Source: Actinosynnema sp. ALI-1.44
GTDB lineage: Bacteria > Actinomycetota > Actinomycetes > Mycobacteriales > Pseudonocardiaceae
DNA: 64,000 nucleotides
Direction: 5' to 3'
NCBI RefSeq assembly: GCF_001984155.1
Contig: NZ_MTQO01000050.1
Coordinates: forward strand, 1-64,000
Under the pieces are notes generated by a model that made no database searches, was not told where the DNA came from, and saw nothing but the letters and a program-made list of their open reading frames with translations. The position numbers and the translations under genes were made by a program. Shown piece by piece: positions 46,501 through 54,615 of the stretch (position 1 is its first letter; every line of letters starts with the position of its first letter).

Positions 46501-46785
46501 AGCACCAACGAGTCAGCCGTTGAGTTCCAGGGCGACGACGTGCTCGCCCAGATCGCACGGGAACTAGTGGCGGTCATGCGGCGCGACGTCAAGACCGACT
46601 GGACAGTGCGGGACGACGTGCGCGCCAAGCTCCGATCATCCATCAAACGGCTACTAGTGAAGTACAAGTACCCGCCGGACAAGCAGCCTGAAGCCATCAG
46701 ACTCGTGATCGAGCAAATGGAAGCGATGGCACCCCGCTACGTCTCAAACGGCAACGGAACCCGAACAGATGCGCCTTCAGACTGA
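43567..46785 (+). CDS. hsdR: Type I restriction-modification endonuclease subunit
   Basis: 1072 residues. N-terminal nuclease domain with [19 protein letters not shown] (Glu160 and Lys162 of the PD-(D/E)xK site). Superfamily 2 translocase: Walker A TQGSGKS near residue 310, [15 protein letters not shown] from residue 418 with [15 protein letters not shown], then the second RecA domain [37 protein letters not shown]. Start ATG overlaps the hsdS TGA (TGATG); GGAGGGAG precedes it. The protein appears complete, so the RM system should be active. Confidence 0.96.
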   Translation: [1072 protein letters not shown]

Positions 46786-46879
46786 GAGCGCGCTGTGGCG
46801 GATAGTGGCAACAGCGCGGCCCTGAGTAGCCGGCTCGCGTGTCAGCCGTAGGCTCACCAGCGCGGCAGAACGGTCCAAG

Positions 46880-46990
46880 ATGACGATGGCAGTGGGACGG
46901 CGTGCGGCACAGGCGATCTTGATCTACGTTCTCGTCCAGCTGGTGTTGGTCAAGCGGGCGACCGGCAGCGACGCCGACTCAGCCGACTAA
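46880..46990 (+). CDS. Possible 36-residue membrane peptide
   Basis: A frame starting at ATG 46880 encodes MTMAVGRRAAQAILIY and then VLVQLVLVKRATGSDADSAD, a short basic start, one hydrophobic stretch and an acidic tail. The ribosome binding site is weak. It lies between hsdR and the NUDIX remnant, and its end overlaps the end of that remnant on the other strand by 4 nt. It may be a real small protein or chance. Confidence 0.25.
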   Translation: MTMAVGRRAAQAILIYVLVQLVLVKRATGSDADSAD

Positions 46991-47551
46991 TCCTGCCCAG
47001 CAGCGCCGATACCGCGTGACGTCACGTAGTACAGCAATGGAACCAACGCCCTAGCGCCCAGAAGCTGTTGCTGCGCAGCCAGTTCCGGGATGCGGGTCAA
47101 CGGCACCCACTCCAGGCGGCCGACTTCCTCCGTGTCCGTCGGCTCGGCTATCTTCTCGGCGTCCCGCTACGCGTACACGTCCGTCTTCGCAGTCACTTGC
47201 CCCGGCAACGGCTCAAAGCCGATGAGGTGTTCCGGCTCACCGATCGGCCGCCAGCCGCTCTCTTCCTCAATCTCACGCGCAGCCGTTGCCGCCGGAGCTT
47301 CACCCTCTTCGACCAGGCCACCGAGCAGTTCATAACCCCACTGCCCCGTCGCGAAGCGGTACCGCCACAGCAACAGGACTTCATTCTGTTGGTCACAACC
47401 ATTCCGATGGCGACCCGTGCCAAGTGGACTACGTGATAGTCCCAGCGCTCCCCATTTGGCGCTTCGACATCGACAAGCCCAGCCGAACCCAACGGGTGTC
47501 ATAGACGAGCCGCTCTCCATAGGTCTTCCATGAACCACGTGCCTCAGTCAC
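46987..47551 (-). pseudogene. Frame-broken NUDIX hydrolase
   Basis: Read on the minus strand from GTG 47551, the protein begins VTEARGSWKTYGERLVYDTRWVRLGL. A change of frame gives VDVEAPNGERWDYHVVHLARVAIGMVVTN, and a second change gives NEVLLLWRYRFATGQWGYELLGG. The full Nudix box is present (GLVEEGE, seven residues, REIEEESGW). The frame then meets TAG after TAKTDVYA at about 47168, and continues beyond it as RDAEKIAEPTDTEEVGRLEWVPL, ending at 46987. Two frameshifts and one nonsense codon mean it is inactive. Confidence 0.75.
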
Positions 47552-48215
47552 GGCCGCAGCCTACGGATAATCCGAGCCACTCGTTCTTCCTTCTGCCCTT
47601 TGCAATACTGTGGGCCGGTTCCGTGGTCACCTTGAGCGGTACGACACATAGTGGGCATGTGATGTATGAACGCCCACCAAACACTCCAACCTCGAAATTT
47701 CAGGATACACCCATGGGCAGTTCGTACAAGCACATACTACTCATGGCGGAGTTCATTTTCACGGCTCACCGAATTCAGCCCCCGAGAGCAGCAACACACA
47801 AGATGAGCCAGGAATCACGACAACTATGCAGTATCTAGCCAGCGACAGCTCTACCGTCCGCATCACAGGAGTCGACCTCCTCGAAAGCATTGGCCACAAA
47901 TACAAGCATCTCCGCCAGTTTTCCATGGACACATTGTGCGCCTACTTGCGCTCATGAAAGAGTCATAGATCCTGGGCTCGAAATCAAGAAATGGTTTAAG
48001 TTAACGACAGTTGCCCCTCGATCACACAACCCTTCTAATAAGGAGTTGAACGTACGATCTACGTATACAGCAAACGACACGAGATCTCGTTTACCGGGAA
48101 CCGGCCGGCACTCATCATGAACAATCAAGGAGACGCGTATATTCATCAACGCGACGAGCGACACCGGTCAGACGTCACACTAAATCTCGACGGCGCCGTG
48201 TTGGTCCACTTCGAT
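47552..48215. other. Low-GC stretch without recognisable genes
   Basis: About 660 bases of clearly lower GC than the rest of the window, with only short frames on both strands that show no family resemblance and no good ribosome binding sites. It lies between the NUDIX remnant and the integrase remnant and looks like decayed or foreign sequence. Confidence 0.6.
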
Positions 48216-49224
48216 CTACCAGAGTGCACCATAGATACGATCAGCTTGCAGAGTGCGAAGTTCATTGGCAAGAAATCGACTTTTCGCAGGCGACCTTAGC
48301 CGGCTCTGCGCGATATCATTCCTTTGCTCACGAAGCACGGCAACCGTCTCTGAGTCCAGCGCGGCCCGCCGAATTTGACGGGGTGGTGTCCTTCTCTTTC
48401 CTATCCCCTTGCTCATGACGTAGCTGCGGCGAATCTCTACCATCTTAGCGTTCAGGCCCACGCGAGACCAGCGCAAGCCTGCGACTTCCGCGCGACCGAT
48501 GCCAGTGGTCATCACTAGCCAAACGAGCGCGCCCCAGCCATTGCCCAGCTCGAATGCGCGATCGACCAGCCGAGCAGCATCAGCAGGCGACGGTGGATTA
48601 GGTTCTGGTGGCTCTGCTTGGACGTTGAGCGATTGTGGCAGGGCTCACCTCGATCCACTTCCAGCGAACGGCAGCGTTCAATTTGCCGCTGATGATGGAG
48701 TGAATCTGTCGAACCGTGGCCGCAGCCATCGGCTTGCACTTGTGGGGTTGACATCCCGCCTTAGCACAGTAATGCTCGTCTCGGTCTTGTGCACGATGAA
48801 CGGACGGTCGTCGCAGCGAGTACGGCAGCGACGCAGCACCGAATAGAGGGTTTCCAGGTCCTTCGTCTTCAGCTCATTGACTGGCGTCTCGCCGAGTACT
48901 GGCCGAATGACGCGCTCGATGTATCCCATGTAGCCGTCGCGCGTGCTGGTCTCGATGTCGGCACTGCGCAGCCACTCATCAATGTCGTGGCTGAAGCTGA
49001 CCGGCGACGTGGGTGCACGAAGCTTGTCGATCTCAGCTGAGATGCGCGTCACAGCGCGCTGAGCGCGCTTGTAGGCGGCAGCGTCGGTGCCCTGGATGGT
49101 TTCTCGGCGGTATGTACGGCGGCTGGTGACCCGGGTCCAGGCCCGCGTAGACGACGACGCGGAGGGTGTCGCCGCGCTGCTCGATCCGACCTCGGCGTCG
49201 CCCTTCTGGGCGCGCAGCACTCAT
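48216..49224 (-). pseudogene. Decayed tyrosine-recombinase integrase
   Basis: On the minus strand from ATG 49224: SAARPEGRRRGRIEQRGDTL and VVVYAGLDPG, then a frame change to SRRTYRRETIQGTDAAAYKRA and the SAM-like core domain ISTRDGYMGYIERVIRPVLGETPVNELKTKDLETLYSVLRRC. A second shift gives CKPMAAATVRQIHSIISGKL and WKWIEVSPATIAQRPSRATR, and a third gives PADAARLVDRAFELGNGWGALVWLVMTTGIGRAEVAGLRW, which holds the first catalytic Arg of the recombinase. It stops at 48216 with the His-x-x-Arg and Tyr motifs lost. It sits 85 nt from a tRNA gene, the usual integration site for such elements. Confidence 0.8.
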
Positions 49225-49261
49225 AGGCCCGAGGGTACTCGCACCCTGGGCCGCACCCAAT

Positions 49262-49278
49262 GATCAACTTTGTTGATC
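49262..49278. terminator. Hairpin after the tRNA(CAT) gene
   Basis: GATCAAC (49262-49268) and GTTGATC (49272-49278) pair perfectly around TTT, 31 nt beyond the tRNA 3' end. It may terminate the tRNA transcript or be part of an attachment region between tRNA and integrase. Confidence 0.4.
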
Positions 49279-49308
49279 TTTTGAAGTTGTTCCCGCTGGT
49301 CAGCGCCG

Positions 49309-49382
49309 TGGGCCGGGTGGGGCTCGAACCCACGGCCAAGGGATTATGAGTCCCCTGCTCTGACCAACTGAGCTACCGGCCC
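49309..49382 (-). tRNA. tRNA with CAT anticodon (tRNA-Met elongator or tRNA-Ile2)
   Basis: A complete 74-nt cloverleaf: acceptor GGGCCGG with CCGGCCC, D-arm GCTCAGTTGGTCAGAGC, anticodon arm GGGGA-CTCATAA-TCCCT with anticodon CAT, T-arm GTGGG-TTCGAGC-CCCAC, discriminator A. CCA is not encoded. The D-arm and acceptor are not those of initiator tRNA. Elongator Met and lysidine-modified Ile(CAU) cannot be told apart here. Its 3' end borders the integrase remnant. Confidence 0.95.
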
Positions 49383-49391
49383 TTGGATGTA

Positions 49392-49423
49392 CAAAACCCC
49401 AGGTCAATGCACCTGGGGTTTTG
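49392..49423. terminator. Strong bidirectional terminator between two tRNA genes
   Basis: CAAAACCCCAGGT (49392-49404) and its complement ACCTGGGGTTTTG (49411-49423) form a perfect 13-bp stem with a 6-nt loop and A/T tails in both directions. It ends the tRNA-Asn transcript before the tRNA(CAT) gene, so the two tRNAs are not simply co-transcribed. Confidence 0.85.
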
Positions 49424-49430
49424 CCGCTTG

Positions 49431-49503
49431 CTCCTCCAGCTGGACTCGAACCAGCAACCCTTCGATTAACAGTCGAATGCTCTGCCAATTGAGCTATGGA
49501 GGA
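49431..49503 (-). tRNA. tRNA-Asn (anticodon GTT)
   Basis: A complete 73-nt cloverleaf: acceptor TCCTCCA with TGGAGGA, D-arm GCTCAATTGGCAGAGC, anticodon arm TTCGA-CTGTTAA-TCGAA, T-arm GCTGG-TTCGAGT-CCAGC, discriminator G. CCA is not encoded. Confidence 0.97.
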
Positions 49504-49638
49504 TCGCTCTTTGCCTGACCCGGGATTGTCCTGGCCTGACAGGGGGTAACTCTAGCGCATGTCGCAGGGCGGGGCGGCAGGGGGGTGCTTGGTGAGGGAA
49601 GATGATGTCACGCAGTCAACACACGGGAGGCAGTGCCG

Positions 49639-49830
49639 ATGAAGGTGTTCCTGGCTGGACTCGCAGTTGGCTACGTGCTTGGCGCCAAGGCCGGGCGGGA
49701 GCGGTACGACCAGATCATGCGGGCGTACCACACCCTGCTCGAGCACCCTGCTGTGCAGAGTGCTGCCGGGGTGGCGCGGGCGAAGATCGGCGAGAAGCTC
49801 GGCCGCAACAACCGGCAGTCGGTCAGCTGA
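49639..49830 (+). CDS. Small conserved actinobacterial membrane-associated protein
   Basis: 63 residues from ATG 49639, with GGAGG 8 nt upstream. The N-terminus VFLAGLAVGYVLGAKAGRERYDQI is a short hydrophobic segment with the GYVLGAKAGRERY motif seen in YtxH-like small proteins of many actinobacteria, followed by a helix ending in IGEKLGR. Function unknown. Its last 8 nt overlap the end of the convergent methyltransferase gene. Confidence 0.8.
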   Translation: MKVFLAGLAVGYVLGAKAGRERYDQIMRAYHTLLEHPAVQSAAGVARAKIGEKLGRNNRQSVS

Positions 49831-50578
49831 CCCGGACTACCGCGAACACCCTCCGAAAGGGGTACCAGGTGCGGCCGTCCGCTCTGCGCGGGTAGACCTC
49901 GCGCAGGGCCGGCGCCAGTTCTGCGCGGAATCGCGCCCATTCGTTGTCGGTGAGGGCTGCCTTGATCGGGCGCAGCGCTGTTCCGGTGACCCATTCGAGC
50001 ACCGGGTCGTCGCCGGTCAGGACTTGGGTGTAGGTCGTTTCCCAGGTGTCGACTTCGCAGCCGTCGAAGAGGTCCGCGTAACCCGTCGGCGTGAGGACCG
50101 CGTCGACGGGGCGCAGGTTGACATCCGCGAGCCGGGAGCTCCACGAACGGGCGACTAGTTCACGGATCAGATTGTGCGACGGCCCGTCGAAGTTGCCGGG
50201 GACCTGCATGGCGATCCATGCTCCCGATGGCAGTTCCTTGGCCCAACGGCGCAGCATGTCCGGGTGTCCCGGCACCCACTGCAGGACCGCGTTGGTCACG
50301 ACGACGTCAGTGTCCGGTCGCGGTTGCCAGGTGGCGACGTCGCCCACATGGGCGTTGATGCCGCGTTCCCTCGCCGCGTCCACCATCTCCTGCGAGGAGT
50401 CGAACGCTTCGATGGCCGCGGTTGGCCAGCGTTGGCCGAGGACGGTGGTCAGATTGCCTGGTCCACAGCCCAGGTCGACCACTCTTCTGGGTGAATCTGC
50501 CTGGATTCGGGCGATCAGCTCGTAGAACGGCCGCGCCCGGTGATCGGCGAAGGTCAGGTACTTGTCCGGATCCCACAT
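49823..50578 (-). CDS. tam: Trans-aconitate 2-methyltransferase-type SAM enzyme
   Basis: 251 residues from ATG 50578. The N-terminus MWDPDKYLTFADHRARPFYELIARI and SAM motifs VVDLGCGPGNLTTVLGQRWP, IEAFDSSQEMVDAARERG, VVVTNAVLQWVPGH match Tam, which methylates trans-aconitate to relieve inhibition of the citric acid cycle. Its ribosome binding site GGAGG is part of an 11-bp stem formed with the end of the preceding gene (50584-50624). It ends overlapping the small convergent gene. Confidence 0.88.
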   Translation of the reverse strand: MWDPDKYLTFADHRARPFYELIARIQADSPRRVVDLGCGPGNLTTVLGQRWPTAAIEAFDSSQEMVDAARERGINAHVGDVATWQPRPDTDVVVTNAVLQWVPGHPDMLRRWAKELPSGAWIAMQVPGNFDGPSHNLIRELVARSWSSRLADVNLRPVDAVLTPTGYADLFDGCEVDTWETTYTQVLTGDDPVLEWVTGTALRPIKAALTDNEWARFRAELAPALREVYPRRADGRTWYPFRRVFAVVRVS

Positions 50579-50583
50579 GGGCC

Positions 50584-50624
50584 ACCTCCAGCAAACCGTA
50601 CGTACGTACTTTATTGCTGGAGGT
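50584..50624 (-). promoter_or_regulatory. RNA stem that hides the tam ribosome binding site
   Basis: ACCTCCAGCAA (50584-50594) and TTGCTGGAGGT (50614-50624) are perfectly complementary. On the transcript one arm is the last sense codons of the preceding gene and the other is the GGAGG of tam. The 19-nt loop contains GTACGTACGTAC, a 12-bp self-complementary repeat that could add a second stem or bind a protein. Translation to the end of the upstream gene would open the stem, so the design suits translational coupling. Confidence 0.6.
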
Positions 50625-51144
50625 CGGTCCTCATCAAGCTCAATTTCGCGGCGACCTCCTCGGCCACCCGCCGCACCTCGTCGGCGTCCGTGCCCTTGTC
50701 CGGCCGGACTTGGAGCACGATTCCGTCCTGACCAGGCACTTTGCGTTGGACGAACCACGCGCCGCCACCCGGCAGCTCCTGGCGGTGCCGGGACGTGATC
50801 GACTTCGTGACGCGGTCGTGGATGGTGTCCGGGAGCTTGCCGCTCTGTTCGAACACGAACCGCACCGGCGGCATGTCCGCCAACACCACCGCGTCACCCG
50901 CCCGGGACGCCTCGGTCGCCTCGATCAGCACCAGCGCCCCGCCGCCCCAGGTGGCCTTGCTGATCATGTGCCAGCCGACCCTGCGCGACCCGGGCAGCCA
51001 CAGGCCCAGCGACGTGGCCACCATGTGCCCGCCCGATTTCACCTCGGCCGAGGCGAGCACGTACTCGCCTTCGTCGAGCGTGCCCTCGAAGTCGTCAGGG
51101 ACCTGCCGTCCGGTGAGCCGGGTGACGAACTTGCGCAGGCTCAC
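50611..51144 (-). CDS. Conserved hypothetical protein next to dnaG
   Basis: 177 residues from GTG 51144, overlapping the dnaG stop as GTGA. Reads SLRKFVTRLTGRQVPDDFEGTLDEGEYVLASAEV, then VATSLGLWLPGSRRVGWHMISKATWGGGALVLIEA, a pattern found beside dnaG in actinobacteria. No known catalytic motif. Its C-terminal codons form one arm of the stem over the tam ribosome binding site. Confidence 0.75.
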   Translation of the reverse strand: MSLRKFVTRLTGRQVPDDFEGTLDEGEYVLASAEVKSGGHMVATSLGLWLPGSRRVGWHMISKATWGGGALVLIEATEASRAGDAVVLADMPPVRFVFEQSGKLPDTIHDRVTKSITSRHRQELPGGGAWFVQRKVPGQDGIVLQVRPDKGTDADEVRRVAEEVAAKLSLMRTDLQQ

Positions 51145-53054
51145 GACGCGTACCTCCCCGCGGCCTGCTCGCCCAGCGCGATGTTGTACTGCTCCATCGC
51201 GACGAGGTCGCCGAACAGCTGCCGGTACTCGTCGGCGTCTTCCAGCGGGTTCAGCCGCTGCAACCGGGACTTGATCTCCGCGATCTGCCGTGCCACCAGG
51301 CTCTTGTTCAACGCCGCGATCAAGCTGTCCACATAACGCAGGTCGGGCTCGCCATGCGCGCGCATGGCCTCCACCGACAGCTCGCTGACCAGCGACTGCA
51401 CGACTTGGTGCTGGCAGTGCTTGGTGACCGCGTCGAACAGTTGAGCCCCGGCGAGTCCGCAGGAAGCACCGCCTGCGGCTTGCAGCGCCTTGTGCAACTC
51501 CACGTACGCGGGCTCGGTGAACGCCTCTCCCGGCAGGCTGTCGAAGTGCGGCCCGGCCAGGTGCGGGACCTGCAGCGCCGCCTTCAGCAACTCACGCTGC
51601 AGGTGCAACTCGGGATCGTTGGGTTTGGGGCGTTGCGGGCCCTGGACCTCGATCTCCAGCGCGCCCTGGTCCTTGTCGACCGGACCGGTCTTGCGCGCCG
51701 TGGGCGCCGGTTTGCCGTTCGCGGTCTCCCTGACCCTGCGCACGACCGTTTGGATGTCATCCCAGCCGATCCAGCCCGCCAGCTGCCTGGCGTACTCGTC
51801 CCGCAGGGAGAAGTCCTTGATCTGGGAGACCATCGGCACGGTCCGGCGCAGCGCCTGGACCCGTCCCTCGGCCGAATCCAGGTCGTACCCGGCCAGCTCG
51901 GCCCTGATCCAGAACTCGATCAGCCGCTGCCGCCGGGCGACCAGGTCGCGCACCGCCGTGTCGCCCTTGACCTGCCGAAGCTCACAAGGATCCATGCCGT
52001 CGGGCGCGACGGCGATGAACGTCTGCGAGGCGAACCGCTGGTCCTCCTCGAACGCCTTCATGGCGGCTTTCTGGCCCGCTTCGTCACCGTCGAAGGTGTA
52101 GATGACCTCACCGCGGAAGAACTTGTCGTCCATCAGCAGACGGCGCAGCACCGAGATGTGCTCGGTGCCGAACGCGGTTCCGCAGGACGCGACCGCTGTC
52201 GGGATGCCCGACAGGTGCATCGCCATCACGTCGGTGTAGCCCTCGACCACCACGACCTGGTGCCGCTTGGCGATCTCCCGCTTGGCCATGTCCAGGCCGA
52301 ACAGCACCTGGGACTTGTGGTAGATCGGCGAGTCGCTCGTGTTGAGGTACTTCGCCTGGATCTGGTCGTCGTCGAAGATCCGGCGGGCGCCGAATCCGAC
52401 CACCTCGCCGCCGAGGTCCTTGATCGGCCACAGCAGCCTGCGGTGGAACCTGTCGATCGGGCCGCGCCTGCCCATCTTGGACAGGCCGGCCTTGTCCAGC
52501 TCCGCGAACTCGAACCCACGGCCGAGCAGGTACTTCGTGAGCGTGTCCCAGCCCGACGGCGCGAAGCCGCAGCCGAACATCGCCGCGGCGGCCTGGTCGA
52601 AGCCGCGCTCGGCGAGGAACTCACGCGCCGGTTTGGCCTCCGGGCCGCGCAACTGCTCGGCGTAGAACTCGGCCGCCGCCCGGTGTGCGTCGATGAGCCT
52701 GGTACGGGTGCCGCGGTCGCGCTGGACGCTGGCACCGCCGCCCTCGTAGGTCAGCTTGATCCCGACGCGTTCGGCGAGCCGCTCGACAGCCTCGACGAAG
52801 CTCAGGTGATCGATCTTGCACAGGAAGGCGATGACGTCGCCCCCCTCACCACAGCCGAAGCAGTGGAACGTGCCATGAGTCGGCCGCACGTTGAACGACG
52901 GCGTCTTCTCGTCGTGGAAGGGGCAGAGGCCCTTGGCCGCTCCCCCACCGACCACGCGCAGCGCGACATACTCGCCGATCACATCGTCGATCCTGTTGCG
53001 CTCACGCACGAGGGCGATGTCGCTCTCCCGGATCCGTCCTGCCACACGGCCCAT
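51141..53054 (-). CDS. dnaG: DNA primase
   Basis: 637 residues from ATG 53054; a GTG at 53045 would give the more usual start. Makes RNA primers at the replication fork. CHC2 zinc finger: CPFHDEKTPSFNV and CFGCGEGGDV (about residues 40-70). TOPRIM catalytic core: VVVVEGYTDVMAMH, TFDGDEAGQKA, APDGMDPCEL. The C-terminal part carries the DnaB-binding helical domain. Upstream sequence is occupied by the divergent sigma factor gene a few nucleotides away. Confidence 0.96.
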   Translation of the reverse strand: MGRVAGRIRESDIALVRERNRIDDVIGEYVALRVVGGGAAKGLCPFHDEKTPSFNVRPTHGTFHCFGCGEGGDVIAFLCKIDHLSFVEAVERLAERVGIKLTYEGGGASVQRDRGTRTRLIDAHRAAAEFYAEQLRGPEAKPAREFLAERGFDQAAAAMFGCGFAPSGWDTLTKYLLGRGFEFAELDKAGLSKMGRRGPIDRFHRRLLWPIKDLGGEVVGFGARRIFDDDQIQAKYLNTSDSPIYHKSQVLFGLDMAKREIAKRHQVVVVEGYTDVMAMHLSGIPTAVASCGTAFGTEHISVLRRLLMDDKFFRGEVIYTFDGDEAGQKAAMKAFEEDQRFASQTFIAVAPDGMDPCELRQVKGDTAVRDLVARRQRLIEFWIRAELAGYDLDSAEGRVQALRRTVPMVSQIKDFSLRDEYARQLAGWIGWDDIQTVVRRVRETANGKPAPTARKTGPVDKDQGALEIEVQGPQRPKPNDPELHLQRELLKAALQVPHLAGPHFDSLPGEAFTEPAYVELHKALQAAGGASCGLAGAQLFDAVTKHCQHQVVQSLVSELSVEAMRAHGEPDLRYVDSLIAALNKSLVARQIAEIKSRLQRLNPLEDADEYRQLFGDLVAMEQYNIALGEQAAGRYAS

Positions 53055-53081
53055 GTTATGCCGGGCGCCTACGATGCGGTT

Positions 53082-53999
53082 GTGACGGTCAGCCTGGACA
53101 CACTCGCCGAGGAATTCTCCGAGTACCGGACGCACCTGCTCGGGGTCGCCTACCGGCTCACGAGCACGCTCGCCGACGCCGAGGACGCGGTGCAGGAGGC
53201 CTGGCTGCGGCTGTCCACAGTAGACCGTTCGGGGATCAGGGAGCTCAAGGGCTGGCTGACCACCGTGGTCGGCCGGATCTGCCTCGACCGGCTGCGCTCC
53301 GCCGCCGTGCGGCGGGAGCGCTACACCGGGTCCTGGCTGCCCGAACCGGTGGTCACGCCGGTCGGCGGCGCACCGAGCGAGGACCCGCTGGAAACGATCG
53401 TGCGTGACGACGGCGTCCGGATGGCGGCCCTGATCGTGCTCGACAAGCTGACGCCGGAGCAGCGGGTGGCGTTCGTGCTGCACGACGCCTTCGACGTCCC
53501 GTTCGACGAGATCGCCGAAACCCTCGGCGTCACCACGGCGACAGCCCGCCAGTACGCCAGCAGGGGCCGCAAGGCGCTGGCTGACGCCAATCCCCCGCCC
53601 CGGGCGTCGATGGACGAGCAGCAGGACCTGCTCGGGCGCTTCGTGACCGCGCTGTCGAGCGGTGACGTGCAGGCCGTCGTGGCGCTGCTGCACCCGGATG
53701 TGGCGCTGATCGGCGACGCGGACGGCAAGGCCCGCACCGCGCGCCAGGTCATCCACGGTGCCGACAAGGTCGCCCGCTTCCTGCTCGGCCTGATGAACCG
53801 CTACGGCCTGGCGCTGGACGAAGTCGGACAGCCCGTGATGGTCAACGGCGACCTCGGCGTGCTGTTGCCCGATCGTCCCGGCGACGGCGACCACCTCGAC
53901 CTGACCCGCCGGGTGTCGGTGTTCGCCGTTCGCGACGGCAAGCTGACCGGGTTCTACGACGTGGCGAACCCGGAGAAACTCACCCGCGTCACGCTGTAA
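53082..53999 (+). CDS. sigJ: ECF41-family (SigJ-like) RNA polymerase sigma factor
   Basis: 305 residues from GTG 53082, which has no visible ribosome binding site and may be leaderless; ATG 53058 is the alternative and would start 3 nt from dnaG. Sigma-2 domain FSEYRTHLLGVAYRLTSTLADAEDAVQEAWLRLS, sigma-4 domain LDKLTPEQRVAFVLHDAFDVPFDEIAETLGVTTATARQYASRGRKAL. A C-terminal SnoaL-like extension carries DADGKAR and the end NPEKL, matching the DGGGK and NPDKL signatures of ECF41, in which this extension controls activity in place of an anti-sigma factor. A carboxymuconolactone decarboxylase lies next to it, the usual ECF41 partner. Confidence 0.9.
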   Translation: MTVSLDTLAEEFSEYRTHLLGVAYRLTSTLADAEDAVQEAWLRLSTVDRSGIRELKGWLTTVVGRICLDRLRSAAVRRERYTGSWLPEPVVTPVGGAPSEDPLETIVRDDGVRMAALIVLDKLTPEQRVAFVLHDAFDVPFDEIAETLGVTTATARQYASRGRKALADANPPPRASMDEQQDLLGRFVTALSSGDVQAVVALLHPDVALIGDADGKARTARQVIHGADKVARFLLGLMNRYGLALDEVGQPVMVNGDLGVLLPDRPGDGDHLDLTRRVSVFAVRDGKLTGFYDVANPEKLTRVTL

Positions 54000-54012
54000 T
54001 GCCGAGGGATCT

Positions 54013-54582
54013 CTACCGGGTGAGCGGCACCCGGCAGGCGTCGCCGGACGAGAAACCCTGTTCGGTGATGCCCAGCGCGCTGTTGAACCGGGCACGCATG
54101 TTTTCCAGCGAGATCTGGTAGGTGAGCTCGATCACGCCCTTCTCGCCGAACGCCGCCACCAGGTCGGCGACCTGCTCGTCGGTCACCTGGACCGGTGTCG
54201 CGGTCATCGCGTCCGCGTACCCGATCGCGAGCCGCTCCTCGTGGCTGAACTCGGGTGAGGTGGCGTAGTCGTCGATCTCCCGCAGCCGTTCGACATCGAG
54301 ACCGTCCAGCCGCTGCAGCATGGTGCCGAAGTCGATGCACCACTCGCAGCCGAGCCGCACCGCCGCCCGGTAGACAGCCAGTTCACGCACGGACTTCGGC
54401 AGCGCCTTGCTGACCTTCTCGGCCATCAACTCGTGCACGGCATAGGTGTAGAACACGCCGCTGTGATGCCTGGCCACGGCCAGCGGCTCCATCAGCACGC
54501 CGTACCGCTTGGCCGCCATCCGGTAGATCATCCGGCCGAAAAACCCCGCTTTGTCCGGCGCCACACCAAGAATCCGGGCCAT
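54013..54582 (-). CDS. Carboxymuconolactone decarboxylase/AhpD-like protein, ECF41 target
   Basis: 189 residues from ATG 54582 (GAGGAG 8 nt upstream). An AhpD-like all-helical fold with the redox CxxC in VRLGCEWCIDFGTML, and EERLAIGYADAMTATPVQVTDEQVADLVAAFGEKGVIELTYQISLEN. Proteins of this class are the most frequent neighbours and targets of ECF41 sigma factors. Its own promoter region contains an ECF41-type promoter. It is tail-to-tail with the sigma factor gene, 13 nt apart. Confidence 0.88.
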   Translation of the reverse strand: MARILGVAPDKAGFFGRMIYRMAAKRYGVLMEPLAVARHHSGVFYTYAVHELMAEKVSKALPKSVRELAVYRAAVRLGCEWCIDFGTMLQRLDGLDVERLREIDDYATSPEFSHEERLAIGYADAMTATPVQVTDEQVADLVAAFGEKGVIELTYQISLENMRARFNSALGITEQGFSSGDACRVPLTR

Positions 54583-54615
54583 CGTCCTGCTCCTCTCGTC
54601 CGTGTTCGACAACCA

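Noticed and set aside
47890-48120. 76-residue frame in the low-GC stretch
   Set aside because: No ribosome binding site, no hydrophobic or conserved pattern, surrounded by decayed sequence.
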